From positions 1-64,000 of the forward strand of contig JAHEKE010000008.1 of assembly GCA_024638505.1 (NCBI GenBank): DNA of 64,000 nt, in the 5' to 3' direction. The stretch comes from Gammaproteobacteria bacterium. GTDB lineage: Bacteria; Pseudomonadota; Gammaproteobacteria; Arenicellales; JAANXG01. Within the stretch, counting starts at the first letter, position 1. Every line of letters starts with the position of its first letter. Both the position numbers and the translations under genes were made by a program. Below the pieces are notes generated by a model, which saw only the letters and a list, made by a program, of their open reading frames with translations, was not told where the DNA came from and did not search any database. Below are positions 39,770-46,856 of the stretch, one piece after another.

Positions 39770-39904
39770 TACGTGCAGATCCCCGCGTAAATCATTCAGC
39801 GTGACCAGTTTTGGTAACGTCTTAGACTTGGCGGCGTCAACTTCTCCACGCCCCTCCCGCAACTCGGGATCAATAAAAGGCAAACCCAAAGATTTATAGG
39901 ACAT
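39770..39904 (-). pseudogene. polX: Remnant of DNA polymerase X, inverted middle fragment (start of PHP domain)
   Basis: Read on the minus strand, this piece gives [17 protein letters not shown] followed by [16 protein letters not shown]. That closely matches the linker and first PHP motif of bacterial PolX (LGLPxIPPELRE...GE; LVTLxDIRGDLHxH). The second His of the metal-binding HxH and everything beyond are lost, since the sequence turns to QQAG. Only about 45 of some 575 residues survive here. The rest of the C-terminus appears on the other strand directly next to it, so this is a broken gene. Confidence 0.75.
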
Positions 39905-40103
39905 GCATGATGTACATTGCCGCAACGCTAAAGAGGAGGGAGTATTAATCAGCATCAATAGTGATAGTCACAGCCCTGCACAGTTTGATTATTTAAAGAA
40001 TGGTATTAATCAGGCACGAAGAGGGTGGTTGGAGCGAAAGGATGTAATTAATACCCGTTCGTTGCGAGAACTGCGAAAGCACCTCAAACGAACCATGGGG
40101 TAG
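39903..40103 (+). pseudogene. polX: Remnant of DNA polymerase X, C-terminal fragment (end of PHP domain)
   Basis: The plus-strand frame encodes [19 protein letters not shown] and then GINQARRGWLERKDVINTRSL. These are the last PHP motif (SDAHS, here SDSHS) and the ending QARRGWLxxxDVxNT of bacterial PolX. An in-frame TAG lies two codons before the first ATG, and there is no polymerase domain upstream. The fragment runs to its natural-looking stop at 40103. Expression as a 66-residue protein would have no catalytic unit. It abuts the oppositely oriented middle fragment of the same gene. Confidence 0.78.
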
Positions 40104-40112
40104 GATTCTCCG

Positions 40113-40934
40113 ATGAAGGATAGTGACTGTGTTCTATTTCTGCAGTGGGCACTTCCTCAGCTGCACATGCGATGGAAAGGTTTTCGAAAGGTGCGAGCGC
40201 AAGCTTGTAAGAAGGTCGCCAGGCGCATGCATCGATTGCACATAGAAAGCGTTGAACACTACCGTACTTATCTGCAAACGCATCCGCAAGAATGGGATTG
40301 GCTCGATACTTTGAGTCACATAACCATTTCCCGATTTTACCGTGACCAGGCTGTATTCACTTTCCTTGAGAGTGACATTTTTCCTGCGTTGGTAAACCGC
40401 ATAACTGACCGGGAGCAGGGCGCTTTAAGGGTATGGAGCATAGGTTGTTGCTCAGGAGAGGAACCTTACTCGATCTCGCTTATGTGGAAATTGCAGTTAC
40501 AGCCACGATACCCTGATGCGCGGTTAGAAGTTATCGCTACCGATGCAGACGCAAAAGTGATCAAGCGTGCCAAATCGGCCTGTTATCTTTACAGCAGTAT
40601 TAAAAGCCTACCGAAGAAATGGCACCATCGGCTGTTCGATTTACGAGACGGACTTTTTTGCCTTAAGCCAGCCTACCGCGGCGACGTGCATTTTATTGAG
40701 CAGGATGCGCGAATAGCGCAGCCCGACGGATTGTTTGATCTGGTACTGTGCCGCAATCTCGTATTTACTTATTTTGATCAAGCGCAGCAACACAAAACGC
40801 TGGAGCGCATTCACGCCGCCACCAGACCAGGTGGGGTGCTGGTGATCGGTATGCATGAGAATTTACCTGAGGGGGCCAGAGAGTTTAACGTCTGTTCTGC
40901 AAACTTGCGGGTGTTCAGCAAGGGCCTGCAGTAA
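40113..40934 (+). CDS. CheR-type protein glutamate methyltransferase (orphan)
   Basis: A 273-residue CheR-like protein. An N-terminal alpha-helical region (about residues 1-80) precedes the SAM-binding domain. Visible motifs are ISRFYRD near residue 71, WSIGCCSGEEPYS near 108 (canonical WSAGCSTGEEPYS), ATDADAKV near 148, LCRNLVFTYF near 212 and GGVLVIGMHE near 245. CheR methylates chemoreceptor glutamates. No receptor, CheA, CheB or flagellar gene lies in the window, and the SAM loop has an unusual Cys-Cys, so its target may be different. Start ATG is 9 bp after the polX remnant. Confidence 0.88.
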   Translation: MKDSDCVLFLQWALPQLHMRWKGFRKVRAQACKKVARRMHRLHIESVEHYRTYLQTHPQEWDWLDTLSHITISRFYRDQAVFTFLESDIFPALVNRITDREQGALRVWSIGCCSGEEPYSISLMWKLQLQPRYPDARLEVIATDADAKVIKRAKSACYLYSSIKSLPKKWHHRLFDLRDGLFCLKPAYRGDVHFIEQDARIAQPDGLFDLVLCRNLVFTYFDQAQQHKTLERIHAATRPGGVLVIGMHENLPEGAREFNVCSANLRVFSKGLQ

Positions 40935-41015
40935 CTGCTAGGCGGAGTGAATGACTGCTTTTATTGAGACTAAGTATGATAGGCCGATGCCGGGCCTTGT
41001 GATTTCATCGCGTCC

Positions 41016-41495
41016 ATGTTGATTGTTAAGCTGGTGTTCTTGTTGGTGATAGCAAACGGTGCCCCGATAATCGCAAGGAACATATTGCGTCACCATTTCA
41101 AACGGCCAATAGATGGTGATATCCGTTTAGCTGATGGTCAGCCGCTTTTTGGTCCGACAAAAACAATTCGCGGAATACTATTGTCGGTGGTTTTGACTGG
41201 GGGCTGTGCGAGTTTACTTGGTTTTGGATGGTACCTTGGTTTCATAGTTGGCTTTGCGGCGATGCTGGGAGATCTTTTTGCCAGCTTTTTAAAACGCCGC
41301 TTCAAAAAACAACCAAGCAGTATGGCTCTTGGCCTCGATCAGATTCCCGAATCTCTTTTTCCGATGCTGGCCTGCAAGAATCTGTTATCTCTCACCCTGC
41401 TCGACATTATGCTGGTGGTGGTGATCTTTTTTGTGGTCGAGTTGGTGCTTTCGAAAATACTGTACAGACTGCATCTGCGCGTTAAGCCCTACTAA
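41016..41495 (+). CDS. CDP-archaeol synthase-like (CarS, DUF46) membrane protein
   Basis: A 159-residue protein with four or five membrane spans. It carries LFGPTKTIRG near residue 50, GDLFASFLKRR near 88 and LDQIPESLFPML near 110, the conserved blocks of the DUF46/CarS family. Archaeal CarS transfers CTP to digeranylgeranylglyceryl phosphate, making CDP-archaeol, and is distantly related to CdsA. The bacterial members have no settled role; a CTP-dependent activation of some lipid phosphate is a reasonable inference. It begins with ATG 41016, and the 81 bp before it hold no gene. The next gene is convergent. Confidence 0.85.
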   Translation: MLIVKLVFLLVIANGAPIIARNILRHHFKRPIDGDIRLADGQPLFGPTKTIRGILLSVVLTGGCASLLGFGWYLGFIVGFAAMLGDLFASFLKRRFKKQPSSMALGLDQIPESLFPMLACKNLLSLTLLDIMLVVVIFFVVELVLSKILYRLHLRVKPY

Positions 41496-41512
41496 TGAAT
41501 GATGATTCATCA

Positions 41513-42448
41513 TCAGGAACGAAGATGATGCAGTGTGATTTCAGGCAGGCAATTCAGCCGAACAGTCACCACGGAAGTGCCCATTCCGACCGAGGTATAA
41601 CCAAGCATGCCCTGATACTGCCATGATCCCGACCCCATATAGCGAGGCAGGGAAGAATCCAGCGTAATGGGAATTCCGCCAGGCAGACATATTTGACCGC
41701 CGTGGGTATGCCCGCCCAGCAGAAGATCGAAGTTGGCGTTCGCCGCATCGTGATAAATTTCAGGTGTATGCGACAGCAAAATCGAAACTTCATTCGCGGG
41801 TATGCCGGCGGCAGCTTTCTCGATATTATCTACACGATAATAGTGCGCATCATCTATACCGGCAAAATGGATACGCGAGCTCTGTCGCTCAATCATGACG
41901 GATTCATTCAACAACAATCGTATGCCTATGTCTTCGAGGCCCGGTAACATACGAATAGTATCGTGATTGCCCAATACGCCATATATGGGATCTTTAAGGT
42001 GGGCCCGCACAAGCGCCATGCCCTCCAGCGTTTGCTCAATAGGGCCATATGTTTTGCCACGATAATCGCCAGTGAGTACACATGCATCGTAATCGATTTC
42101 ATGCAACAGCTCGATCAATCTATGGACCGCCGCTTCATTTCTATCCACATGCATGTCACTAATCTGTAGTATGGTATATCCATGAAATGCCTGAGGAAGA
42201 GCCGAAATTTTTACATCATTATGCTGAATGTTTATGCTGGCGGCGTTTCTGCGGCCACGCCAGTACAGTCCGCTAAGCTGTAAAACAAGACGAATCAAGG
42301 AGTGCACTGAATACCAGTTTTCAATGTGGAAAAAATTTAAACCTCCACCAAAGACACGCTGCTCATTTTCATTTTCAATGTCGAGTCGCTGCCTCGCGTG
42401 TGTCCTGCCAAGGCGTTTTTCCAGTCTGTCGCTAATGTCATCGCTCAT
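41513..42448 (-). CDS. Metallophosphoesterase (calcineurin-like, YaeI/YkuE type)
   Basis: A 311-residue protein with an amphipathic or membrane-near segment (about residues 45-65) before the catalytic domain. All metal-binding motifs are visible: SDMHVD near residue 97, LTGDYRG near 125, LGNHDT near 160, LSHTPE near 225 and GGHTHGGQ near 243. The family includes phosphodiesterases acting on nucleotides, phospholipids and cell-envelope precursors, so a membrane-lipid substrate is plausible. It is divergent from the M28 peptidase gene, with 81 bp between the two starts. Confidence 0.9.
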   Translation of the reverse strand: MSDDISDRLEKRLGRTHARQRLDIENENEQRVFGGGLNFFHIENWYSVHSLIRLVLQLSGLYWRGRRNAASINIQHNDVKISALPQAFHGYTILQISDMHVDRNEAAVHRLIELLHEIDYDACVLTGDYRGKTYGPIEQTLEGMALVRAHLKDPIYGVLGNHDTIRMLPGLEDIGIRLLLNESVMIERQSSRIHFAGIDDAHYYRVDNIEKAAAGIPANEVSILLSHTPEIYHDAANANFDLLLGGHTHGGQICLPGGIPITLDSSLPRYMGSGSWQYQGMLGYTSVGMGTSVVTVRLNCLPEITLHHLRS

Positions 42449-42529
42449 GATTGGTGAAGAATAAAAATAAGACGAAGCTATTAATTTTCCATGGATTGTG
42501 TGCAGGCAAAAGCTCGATCCTGAAGCCGC

Positions 42530-43411
42530 ATGACATTAGATAAAGAGATTAATGCAAATCAACTGAGGAATCATGTCTATACGCTCGCATCAGATATTGG
42601 TGAGCGCAACGTTTTCCAGCCAGAGTCTCTGCATGCTGCCGAGAAGTATATTACCTTGACATGGCAGCGACAGGGATACTCCGTCACCCGCCAGACTTAT
42701 GAGGTTCGAGGCGTACAATGCGCCAATCTTTTCATTACCCGTCGTGGCAGCTTCGCCTCGAATGAGATGATCCTGATTGGTGCGCATTATGATTCAGTCA
42801 TTGGCTGCCCCGGGGCGAACGATAACGGCAGCGGTGTTGCTGCACTATTGGAGCTTTCAGATTTATTTACATGCTGCAATCCCAACGTCAACATACGTTT
42901 TGTCGCCTTTGTAAATGAAGAACCACCGTTCTATTTCTGGGGCCAAATGGGCAGTGCTGTTTATGCCAAAGCGGCACGCAAACGCGGCGATAATATTCGC
43001 TTTATGGTCGCTCTGGAAACCATTGGCTACTACAACAATACCCTGGGAAGCCAGCGTTATCCGCCGCTGTTCAAATTCTTTTATCCAAACCGGGGGAACT
43101 TCATTAGTTTTGTTTCCAACTTTCCTTCGCGCTCATTAATGCGTAAGGCCGTACATGCTTTTCGCGCTGGGTCCACTTTTCCGATTCAGTATGTTTCCAC
43201 TTTTAGTTGGATTCCGGGCGTGGCCTGGAGCGATCACTTGTCCTTTTGGCGGCAGAGATATCGCGCCTTTATGGTGACGGATACCGCTTTTTATCGCTAT
43301 GATTTCTACCACACCGCTGAGGACACGGCTGACAAACTTTGCTATAAGCCGTTTGCGCAGTGCTGTAACGGTTTGTTTCGCTGCTTTGCAGCGCTGGCCA
43401 GCAAACGATAG
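42530..43411 (+). CDS. M28 family zinc peptidase
   Basis: A 293-residue aminopeptidase-like hydrolase. The five expected zinc ligands and catalytic residue can be placed: GAHYDS near residue 86, GANDNGSG near 97, VNEEPP near 128 with the catalytic Glu and a ligand Glu, ALETIGYY near 163, and YHTAEDT near 263. No signal peptide is visible, which suggests a cytoplasmic protein, though many M28 members are secreted. The substrate is unknown. It starts at ATG 42530. The gene downstream is convergent. Confidence 0.9.
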   Translation: MTLDKEINANQLRNHVYTLASDIGERNVFQPESLHAAEKYITLTWQRQGYSVTRQTYEVRGVQCANLFITRRGSFASNEMILIGAHYDSVIGCPGANDNGSGVAALLELSDLFTCCNPNVNIRFVAFVNEEPPFYFWGQMGSAVYAKAARKRGDNIRFMVALETIGYYNNTLGSQRYPPLFKFFYPNRGNFISFVSNFPSRSLMRKAVHAFRAGSTFPIQYVSTFSWIPGVAWSDHLSFWRQRYRAFMVTDTAFYRYDFYHTAEDTADKLCYKPFAQCCNGLFRCFAALASKR

Positions 43412-43459
43412 CGGCAAAGGTGCGATGCTAAAATAGCGAGTCGTTTCGGCGCTCCGCTG

Positions 43460-44005
43460 TTATTTCAAAAACACGGCGGTCGCGTGTGAACCTTCTTCGT
43501 CCTGCTCTTCGCTGAAGCGTACCTCGTCGCCAATTGCCAAATCGGTAAACTTGGCATTAGCCACGCTGTTACGATAAAAATACACCTCCCGCCCCTCAGG
43601 GGTACTGATAATCCCGCGATTTTCTTCCGGCATTAATCTAGACACGCGACCATGTGGCGGGACCTCATGCGTTTTTACCTTACCCCTCTGGATCCTGCTG
43701 TAATCTTCCAGCTGCCGCCGCATGGCATCAAAGGCATCGCGGATCGACACGTAGACATCCTCGTGGGCATGATGTTCATCAGGCTCCCTCGTCACCACTA
43801 ATTCTTTGCCTGGTACGGTAACATCAATGCTCACTTGATACAGGTTGCCTTTATGTTTGTGCTTGTGTGCGGGTTCAACTACCACCCGACAGCTCATAAT
43901 AAGGTCATAAAATTTGTCCAGCTTCTTCGCCCGTTCTCGTATTTTCGTCTCGATCGCATCAGAGTGTTCCATGTGTCTAAAACTAATTTGCAATTGTGAC
44001 TGCAC
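43460..44005 (-). CDS. HPF/RaiA ribosome-associated protein fused to a cold-shock-like domain
   Basis: A 181-residue protein. Residues 1 to about 105 form an HPF/RaiA domain (QISFRHMEHSDAIE at the start), which binds the 30S decoding centre and silences ribosomes. The C-terminal 60 residues (HGRVSRLMPEENRGII, then EVYFYRNSV) form an S1/cold-shock-like RNA-binding fold. The start is GTG at 44005: GGGAGG stands 5 bp before it on the minus strand, whereas the upstream in-frame ATG at 44056 has no Shine-Dalgarno and adds 17 unconserved residues. It differs from the long HPF, whose extension is a dimerisation domain. Confidence 0.88.
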   Translation of the reverse strand: MQSQLQISFRHMEHSDAIETKIRERAKKLDKFYDLIMSCRVVVEPAHKHKHKGNLYQVSIDVTVPGKELVVTREPDEHHAHEDVYVSIRDAFDAMRRQLEDYSRIQRGKVKTHEVPPHGRVSRLMPEENRGIISTPEGREVYFYRNSVANAKFTDLAIGDEVRFSEEQDEEGSHATAVFLK

Positions 44006-44420
44006 TTCAACCTCCCGCTTACCATATTCAACTAGCCGCTCAATATAAAAAAACATGGAGGCGATCGCCCTAAAAGAAAGGCAAAAATGTGTTCTTTAGG
44101 CGCATATTTTGATGCAGATCAAATTTTTAATGCGTCTACCCCATGGGTGTACATGACCCTCTTTGGACGATTGTTTTGGGGGTTTCAAACCACCTCACCA
44201 ATTCCATGTCCATCTGCATTCCACGTCCATCGGTCCAAATCGAAAGGTGCAGGAAGAAAAATACACGACAATGATCAAAATCGCGGTTACAACGCAGCGG
44301 TATAGATAAACAACCTAATCGTATTACTCGATAAACGGTGGCTTTAACAGTACTGAACCGCTACTTCTCCACTGATGATTTCCTATACTCAAGTAAGGGA
44401 AAACGCTAAGGAGTGTGCAA
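44006..44420. other. Intergenic region with HPF promoter and first copy of a short repeat
   Basis: These 415 bp have no recognisable gene. A plus-strand open frame of 72 codons (44087-44305) has no similarity I can name and no Shine-Dalgarno. An imperfect hairpin (CTAAAAGAA/TTCTTTAG, 44071-44098) precedes it. The first copy of the CGCAGCRGTATRGAYAA repeat begins at 44293. AAGGAG at 44409-44414 is the ribosome binding site of the next gene. Confidence 0.45.
44293..44310 (+). repeat. Short repeat, copy A (CGCAGCGGTATAGATAA core)
   Basis: First of three copies sharing the core CGCAGCRGTATRGAYAA; similarity to copy B continues to a shared GATAAACGG about 37 bp downstream. It overlaps the end of an unnamed 72-codon frame. 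Confidence 0.5.
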
Positions 44421-44675
44421 ATGTCAGATGAAGTAATGGAGTTAAATTGGTTTCTCCGAAAAGAGCATAAAGCAGATAGTCGTTTCGATTCATCCGTTTA
44501 TAAAGCTCACTTCTTTTTGAAATTTGGTACCGAGATTATCGAACACCAAGAGTTTACAAAGGACGAGCTTCTAGAAGAGATCAGGAAACTTCGTGATATT
44601 GGTGAGAGGCCAATGGAATATGAGGAGGCGCTGAGAACGTTTTCTTCGATGGAAGAGATAGACCCGATCTGCTAG
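44421..44675 (+). CDS. Small hypothetical protein (84 aa)
   Basis: An 84-residue acidic protein starting at ATG 44421 with AAGGAG 7 bp upstream, a strong reason to accept it as a gene. It begins MSDEVMELNWFLRKEHK and has charged helices (FTKDELLEEIRKLRDIGERP) in the second half. No domain, signal peptide or membrane segment is visible and I do not recognise the family. Copy B of the local repeat begins 13 bp after the stop. Confidence 0.65.
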   Translation: MSDEVMELNWFLRKEHKADSRFDSSVYKAHFFLKFGTEIIEHQEFTKDELLEEIRKLRDIGERPMEYEEALRTFSSMEEIDPIC

Positions 44676-44688
44676 AGCGATAGACTAA

Positions 44689-44723
44689 CCCACCCGCAGC
44701 AGTATGGATAATCCTGATAGAGA
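44689..44723 (+). repeat. Short repeat, copy B
   Basis: Aligns with copy C over about 33 bp with few mismatches (CCYACCCGCAGCRGTATRGAYAA, then GATAGA) and with copy A over the 17-bp core. It stands just after the stop of the 84-residue gene. Confidence 0.6.
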
Positions 44724-44788
44724 CCGTTTGTTGATAAACGGCAATGGGTAACTCTATCTGGGCGCTACGATTGAGTGTACGTGGACCA

Positions 44789-44902
44789 ATGAAAAGGATT
44801 ACCACCGTTGACCTCTCCGATGATCCAATATTATTGCGTTTCAGCGACCGAGGGGGAGATGATCGGTTTGAATGGATGGTGGAATATTCAATCTTGCGCT
44901 GA
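44789..44902 (+). CDS. Possible small protein (37 aa), low confidence
   Basis: An ATG-started frame of 37 codons (start MKRITTVDLSDDP, then acidic and aromatic residues) ending at TGA 44900-44902. There is no clear ribosome binding site and no known similarity. It is listed because, like the 84-residue gene upstream, it is followed within about 25 bp by a copy of the local repeat. Confidence 0.25.
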   Translation: MKRITTVDLSDDPILLRFSDRGGDDRFEWMVEYSILR

Positions 44903-44924
44903 TTATTAACTCAGAGTAAGCAAA

Positions 44925-44959
44925 CCTACCCGCAGCGGTATAGACAATACGGATAGAAG
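44925..44959 (+). repeat. Short repeat, copy C
   Basis: Third copy of the CGCAGCRGTATRGAYAA repeat, closest to copy B over about 33 bp, and sharing a GCAATGG block about 42 bp into the element. It lies 236 bp from copy B. Confidence 0.6.
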
Positions 44960-45012
44960 TATTCCCAGACTCGCAATGGCTGCAGGATAGGCGTGCTATG
45001 GAACCGATGCTA

Positions 45013-45237
45013 CTACTCCTTCTCGTCCCTCTTCTCCCTTAACTCATCGGCAACAATTTCCGAAAACTTCTCATACAACTACTTTACACGCGTGGCGTCA
45101 TCCCCCCCTGCAAAACCACCTAGAGCGTAGGAGGCATTGGCGGTATACGTATATACTTCTTCTCCCTCACGATTTAGAACAATTGCATCACCAGTAATGT
45201 GATCGTCTCCAGCTAAAAAACCAATCGATAAAACGGT
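45013..45237 (-). pseudogene. Broken minus-strand gene with in-frame amber stop and no start
   Basis: On the minus strand, 52 codons are open from 45237 to 45082 (including GDAIVLNREGEEVYTYTA and ALGGFAGGDDATRVK). A TAG at 45079-45081 then interrupts, and the same frame continues for 22 codons (LYEKFSEIVADELREKRD) to a TAG at 45013-45015. The part after the amber codon keeps a protein-like amphipathic helix, so TAG most likely replaced a CAG Gln codon. No start codon exists in the upstream part, and TAA stands at 45238. I cannot name the family; it may be an outer part of a small lipoprotein-like protein. Confidence 0.55.
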
Positions 45238-45291
45238 TTAGCGTGGTAAACTTCGCCGCCGCTGCATAGAATAATTTTCAGGTAAAAAACT

Positions 45292-45321
45292 CGGCACAAA
45301 TTCGGCACAATAATTTGTGCC
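45292..45321. repeat. Clustered CGGCACAA direct repeats with an inverted copy
   Basis: CGGCACAA occurs at 45292-45299 and 45303-45310, and TTGTGCC at 45315-45321 is the inverted copy. GGCACAA and TTGTGCC form a perfect 7-bp stem with a 4-base loop. Clusters like this can be binding sites for a recombinase or regulator. It lies 75 bp upstream of tRNA-Ser. Confidence 0.45.
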
Positions 45322-45395
45322 AAGTAGAGTAAAACAGAGTTAACGCGAATTAACCGGAGTTAAAACTAACCTGGAATTCTGTGGTTTTTTATCTC

Positions 45396-45483
45396 GGAGA
45401 GGTGGCAGAGTGGTCGAATGCGGCGGTCTTGAAAACCGTTGACCCTAACGGGTCCGGGGGTTCGAATCCCTCCCTCTCCGCCA
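45396..45483 (+). tRNA. serT: tRNA-Ser (UGA anticodon)
   Basis: An 88-nt class II tRNA including the encoded CCA. The acceptor arm GGAGAGG (45396-45402) pairs with CCTCTCC (45473-45479), followed by G and CCA. The anticodon loop is CTTGAAA with TGA at 45430-45432. The long variable arm (GACCCTAACGGGTC) and the TTCGAAT T-loop are typical of tRNA-Ser. It reads UCN codons, chiefly UCA. A candidate remnant region lies directly upstream. Confidence 0.97.
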
Positions 45484-45578
45484 AACAGAGCAAGTACCGC
45501 ATGGACCTTTAATCATTTGAGCCGTGGTAGCATTTCCTCGAGCGATTCAACGCGCAGCAGGAGTAAATAAAAACGCTG

Positions 45579-45584
45579 TATAAT
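45579..45584 (+). promoter_or_regulatory. Candidate -10 element upstream of malic enzyme
   Basis: A perfect TATAAT at 45579-45584, 40 bp before the ATG. No convincing -35 box lies 16-18 bp upstream, so the promoter may need an activator or the match may be chance in an AT-rich spacer. Confidence 0.3.
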
Positions 45585-45624
45585 ATAATGTCGTATGCAT
45601 ATATCTGGAGTCAAAAAATAATAA

Positions 45625-46839
45625 ATGTCGGACCATAGAGCGAAGGCGCTCGAGTACCACGAATATCCCGCTCCAGGCAAGATCTCGATTCGTCCCACTA
45701 AACCTTTCGAATCCGCTAAGGATTTATCTCTCGCCTATACGCCTGGCGTTGCTGAACCGGTGCGGGAAATTTTTGACAATCCGGAGAACGCATATCGCTA
45801 TACCAACAAAGGCAACCTGGTAGGGGTTGTAACCGACGGCAGCGCGGTACTGGGTCTAGGCAATGTCGGCGCACTTGCCGGCAAGCCAGTGATGGAAGGT
45901 AAAGCGGTGCTATTCAAACGCTTTGCCAATATAGACGTGTTTGATATCGAAGTGACCGCACCGAGTACAGAGGCCTTTATCGAAACTGTTGCTAACATTG
46001 CCCCAACCTTTGGTGCGATTAATCTGGAAGATATCGCGGCGCCAAAATGTTTTGTGGTGGAGGAACGTTTGCGCGAACGGCTGGATATACCGGTTTTTCA
46101 CGATGACCAGCACGGTACTGCGGTTATCACCTGCGCTGGGCTGCTCAATGCCCTGGAAATCCAGGGCAAGCGGCTGCAGGATGTTCGAATTGTGATATTG
46201 GGTGCCGGCGCCGCTGGTATTGCCACCACCCGGCTACTGATTGCCATGGGCTCAAAGCGTGAAAACATCACTCTGGTGGACCGAAAAGGCGTCGTCCACA
46301 CGAGTCGAACGGATGTCAATATTTACAAGCAGGCTTACGCCGTCGACACCCCGGCACGTACCTTAACAGAGGCTGTGCTCGGCACCGATGTGTTCATCGG
46401 CGTTTCCGGTCCTGGGTTATTCACCGCTGAAATGTTGCGAGTGATGGCCGATCGGCCGGTGGTCTTCGCCCTGTCCAATCCTGTCCCCGAAATCATGCCG
46501 GATGAGGCTATGGCCACTCGGGACGACCTGATTTTGGCAACTGGCCGTTCGGATTTTCCCAATCAGGTTAACAATTCGCTGTGTTTTCCCTTTGTATTCC
46601 GGGGTGCTTTGGATGCGCGCGCGACGCGTTTCGATCAAAACATTTTGATAGCGGCTACCTACGCGTTAGCAGACATCGCCAAAGAACCGGTTCCGCAGGA
46701 AGTACTAGCCGCCTATGATCTTACCGAGTTGTCCTTTGGTAAAGACTATATAATTCCAAAACAGTTTGATCCGCGTTTAATAGAGCGTATTCCACCGAAA
46801 GTAGCACAGGCGGTTAGGCAATCGCTGGTTTGCCATTAG
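45625..46839 (+). CDS. Malate dehydrogenase (oxaloacetate-decarboxylating), short malic enzyme
   Basis: A 404-residue malic enzyme that oxidises and decarboxylates malate to pyruvate with NAD(P). It shows [10 protein letters not shown] near residue 34, [11 protein letters not shown] near 72, the metal-binding FHDDQHGTA near 158 and the cofactor-binding GAGAAGIA near 193. It matches the catalytic part of E. coli MaeB but lacks the C-terminal phosphotransacetylase-like domain found in the 759-residue MaeB. NAD or NADP preference cannot be decided here. The sucCD genes follow in the same direction with a 17-bp gap. Confidence 0.92.
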   Translation: MSDHRAKALEYHEYPAPGKISIRPTKPFESAKDLSLAYTPGVAEPVREIFDNPENAYRYTNKGNLVGVVTDGSAVLGLGNVGALAGKPVMEGKAVLFKRFANIDVFDIEVTAPSTEAFIETVANIAPTFGAINLEDIAAPKCFVVEERLRERLDIPVFHDDQHGTAVITCAGLLNALEIQGKRLQDVRIVILGAGAAGIATTRLLIAMGSKRENITLVDRKGVVHTSRTDVNIYKQAYAVDTPARTLTEAVLGTDVFIGVSGPGLFTAEMLRVMADRPVVFALSNPVPEIMPDEAMATRDDLILATGRSDFPNQVNNSLCFPFVFRGALDARATRFDQNILIAATYALADIAKEPVPQEVLAAYDLTELSFGKDYIIPKQFDPRLIERIPPKVAQAVRQSLVCH

Positions 46840-46856
46840 TTCTTCAAGGGCTGTCA

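Larger units (their letters stand above)
44676..45395. other. 720-bp region of small open frames, repeats and a broken gene before tRNA-Ser
   Basis: No intact recognisable gene is present. It holds repeat copies B and C, a 37-codon frame at 44789-44902, a minus-strand broken gene at 45013-45237 and a GGCACAA repeat cluster at 45292-45321. The mixture suggests accumulated remnants next to a tRNA gene. No integrase, transposase or attachment-site copy is found. Confidence 0.5.

Noticed and set aside
44087-44305. 72-codon plus-strand gene
   Set aside because: No ribosome binding site, irregular composition, and the end runs through a repeat. It is mentioned in the intergenic entry but not called as a gene.
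44293-44959. Integron-type gene cassette array with attC sites
   Set aside because: The three repeats do not carry the RYYYAAC and GTTRRRY core sites at their ends, and no integrase gene is present. Kept only as an unexplained repeat family.
45396-45483. Genomic island attachment site at tRNA-Ser
   Set aside because: No second copy of the tRNA 3' end and no integrase gene were seen in the window, so an att site cannot be claimed.
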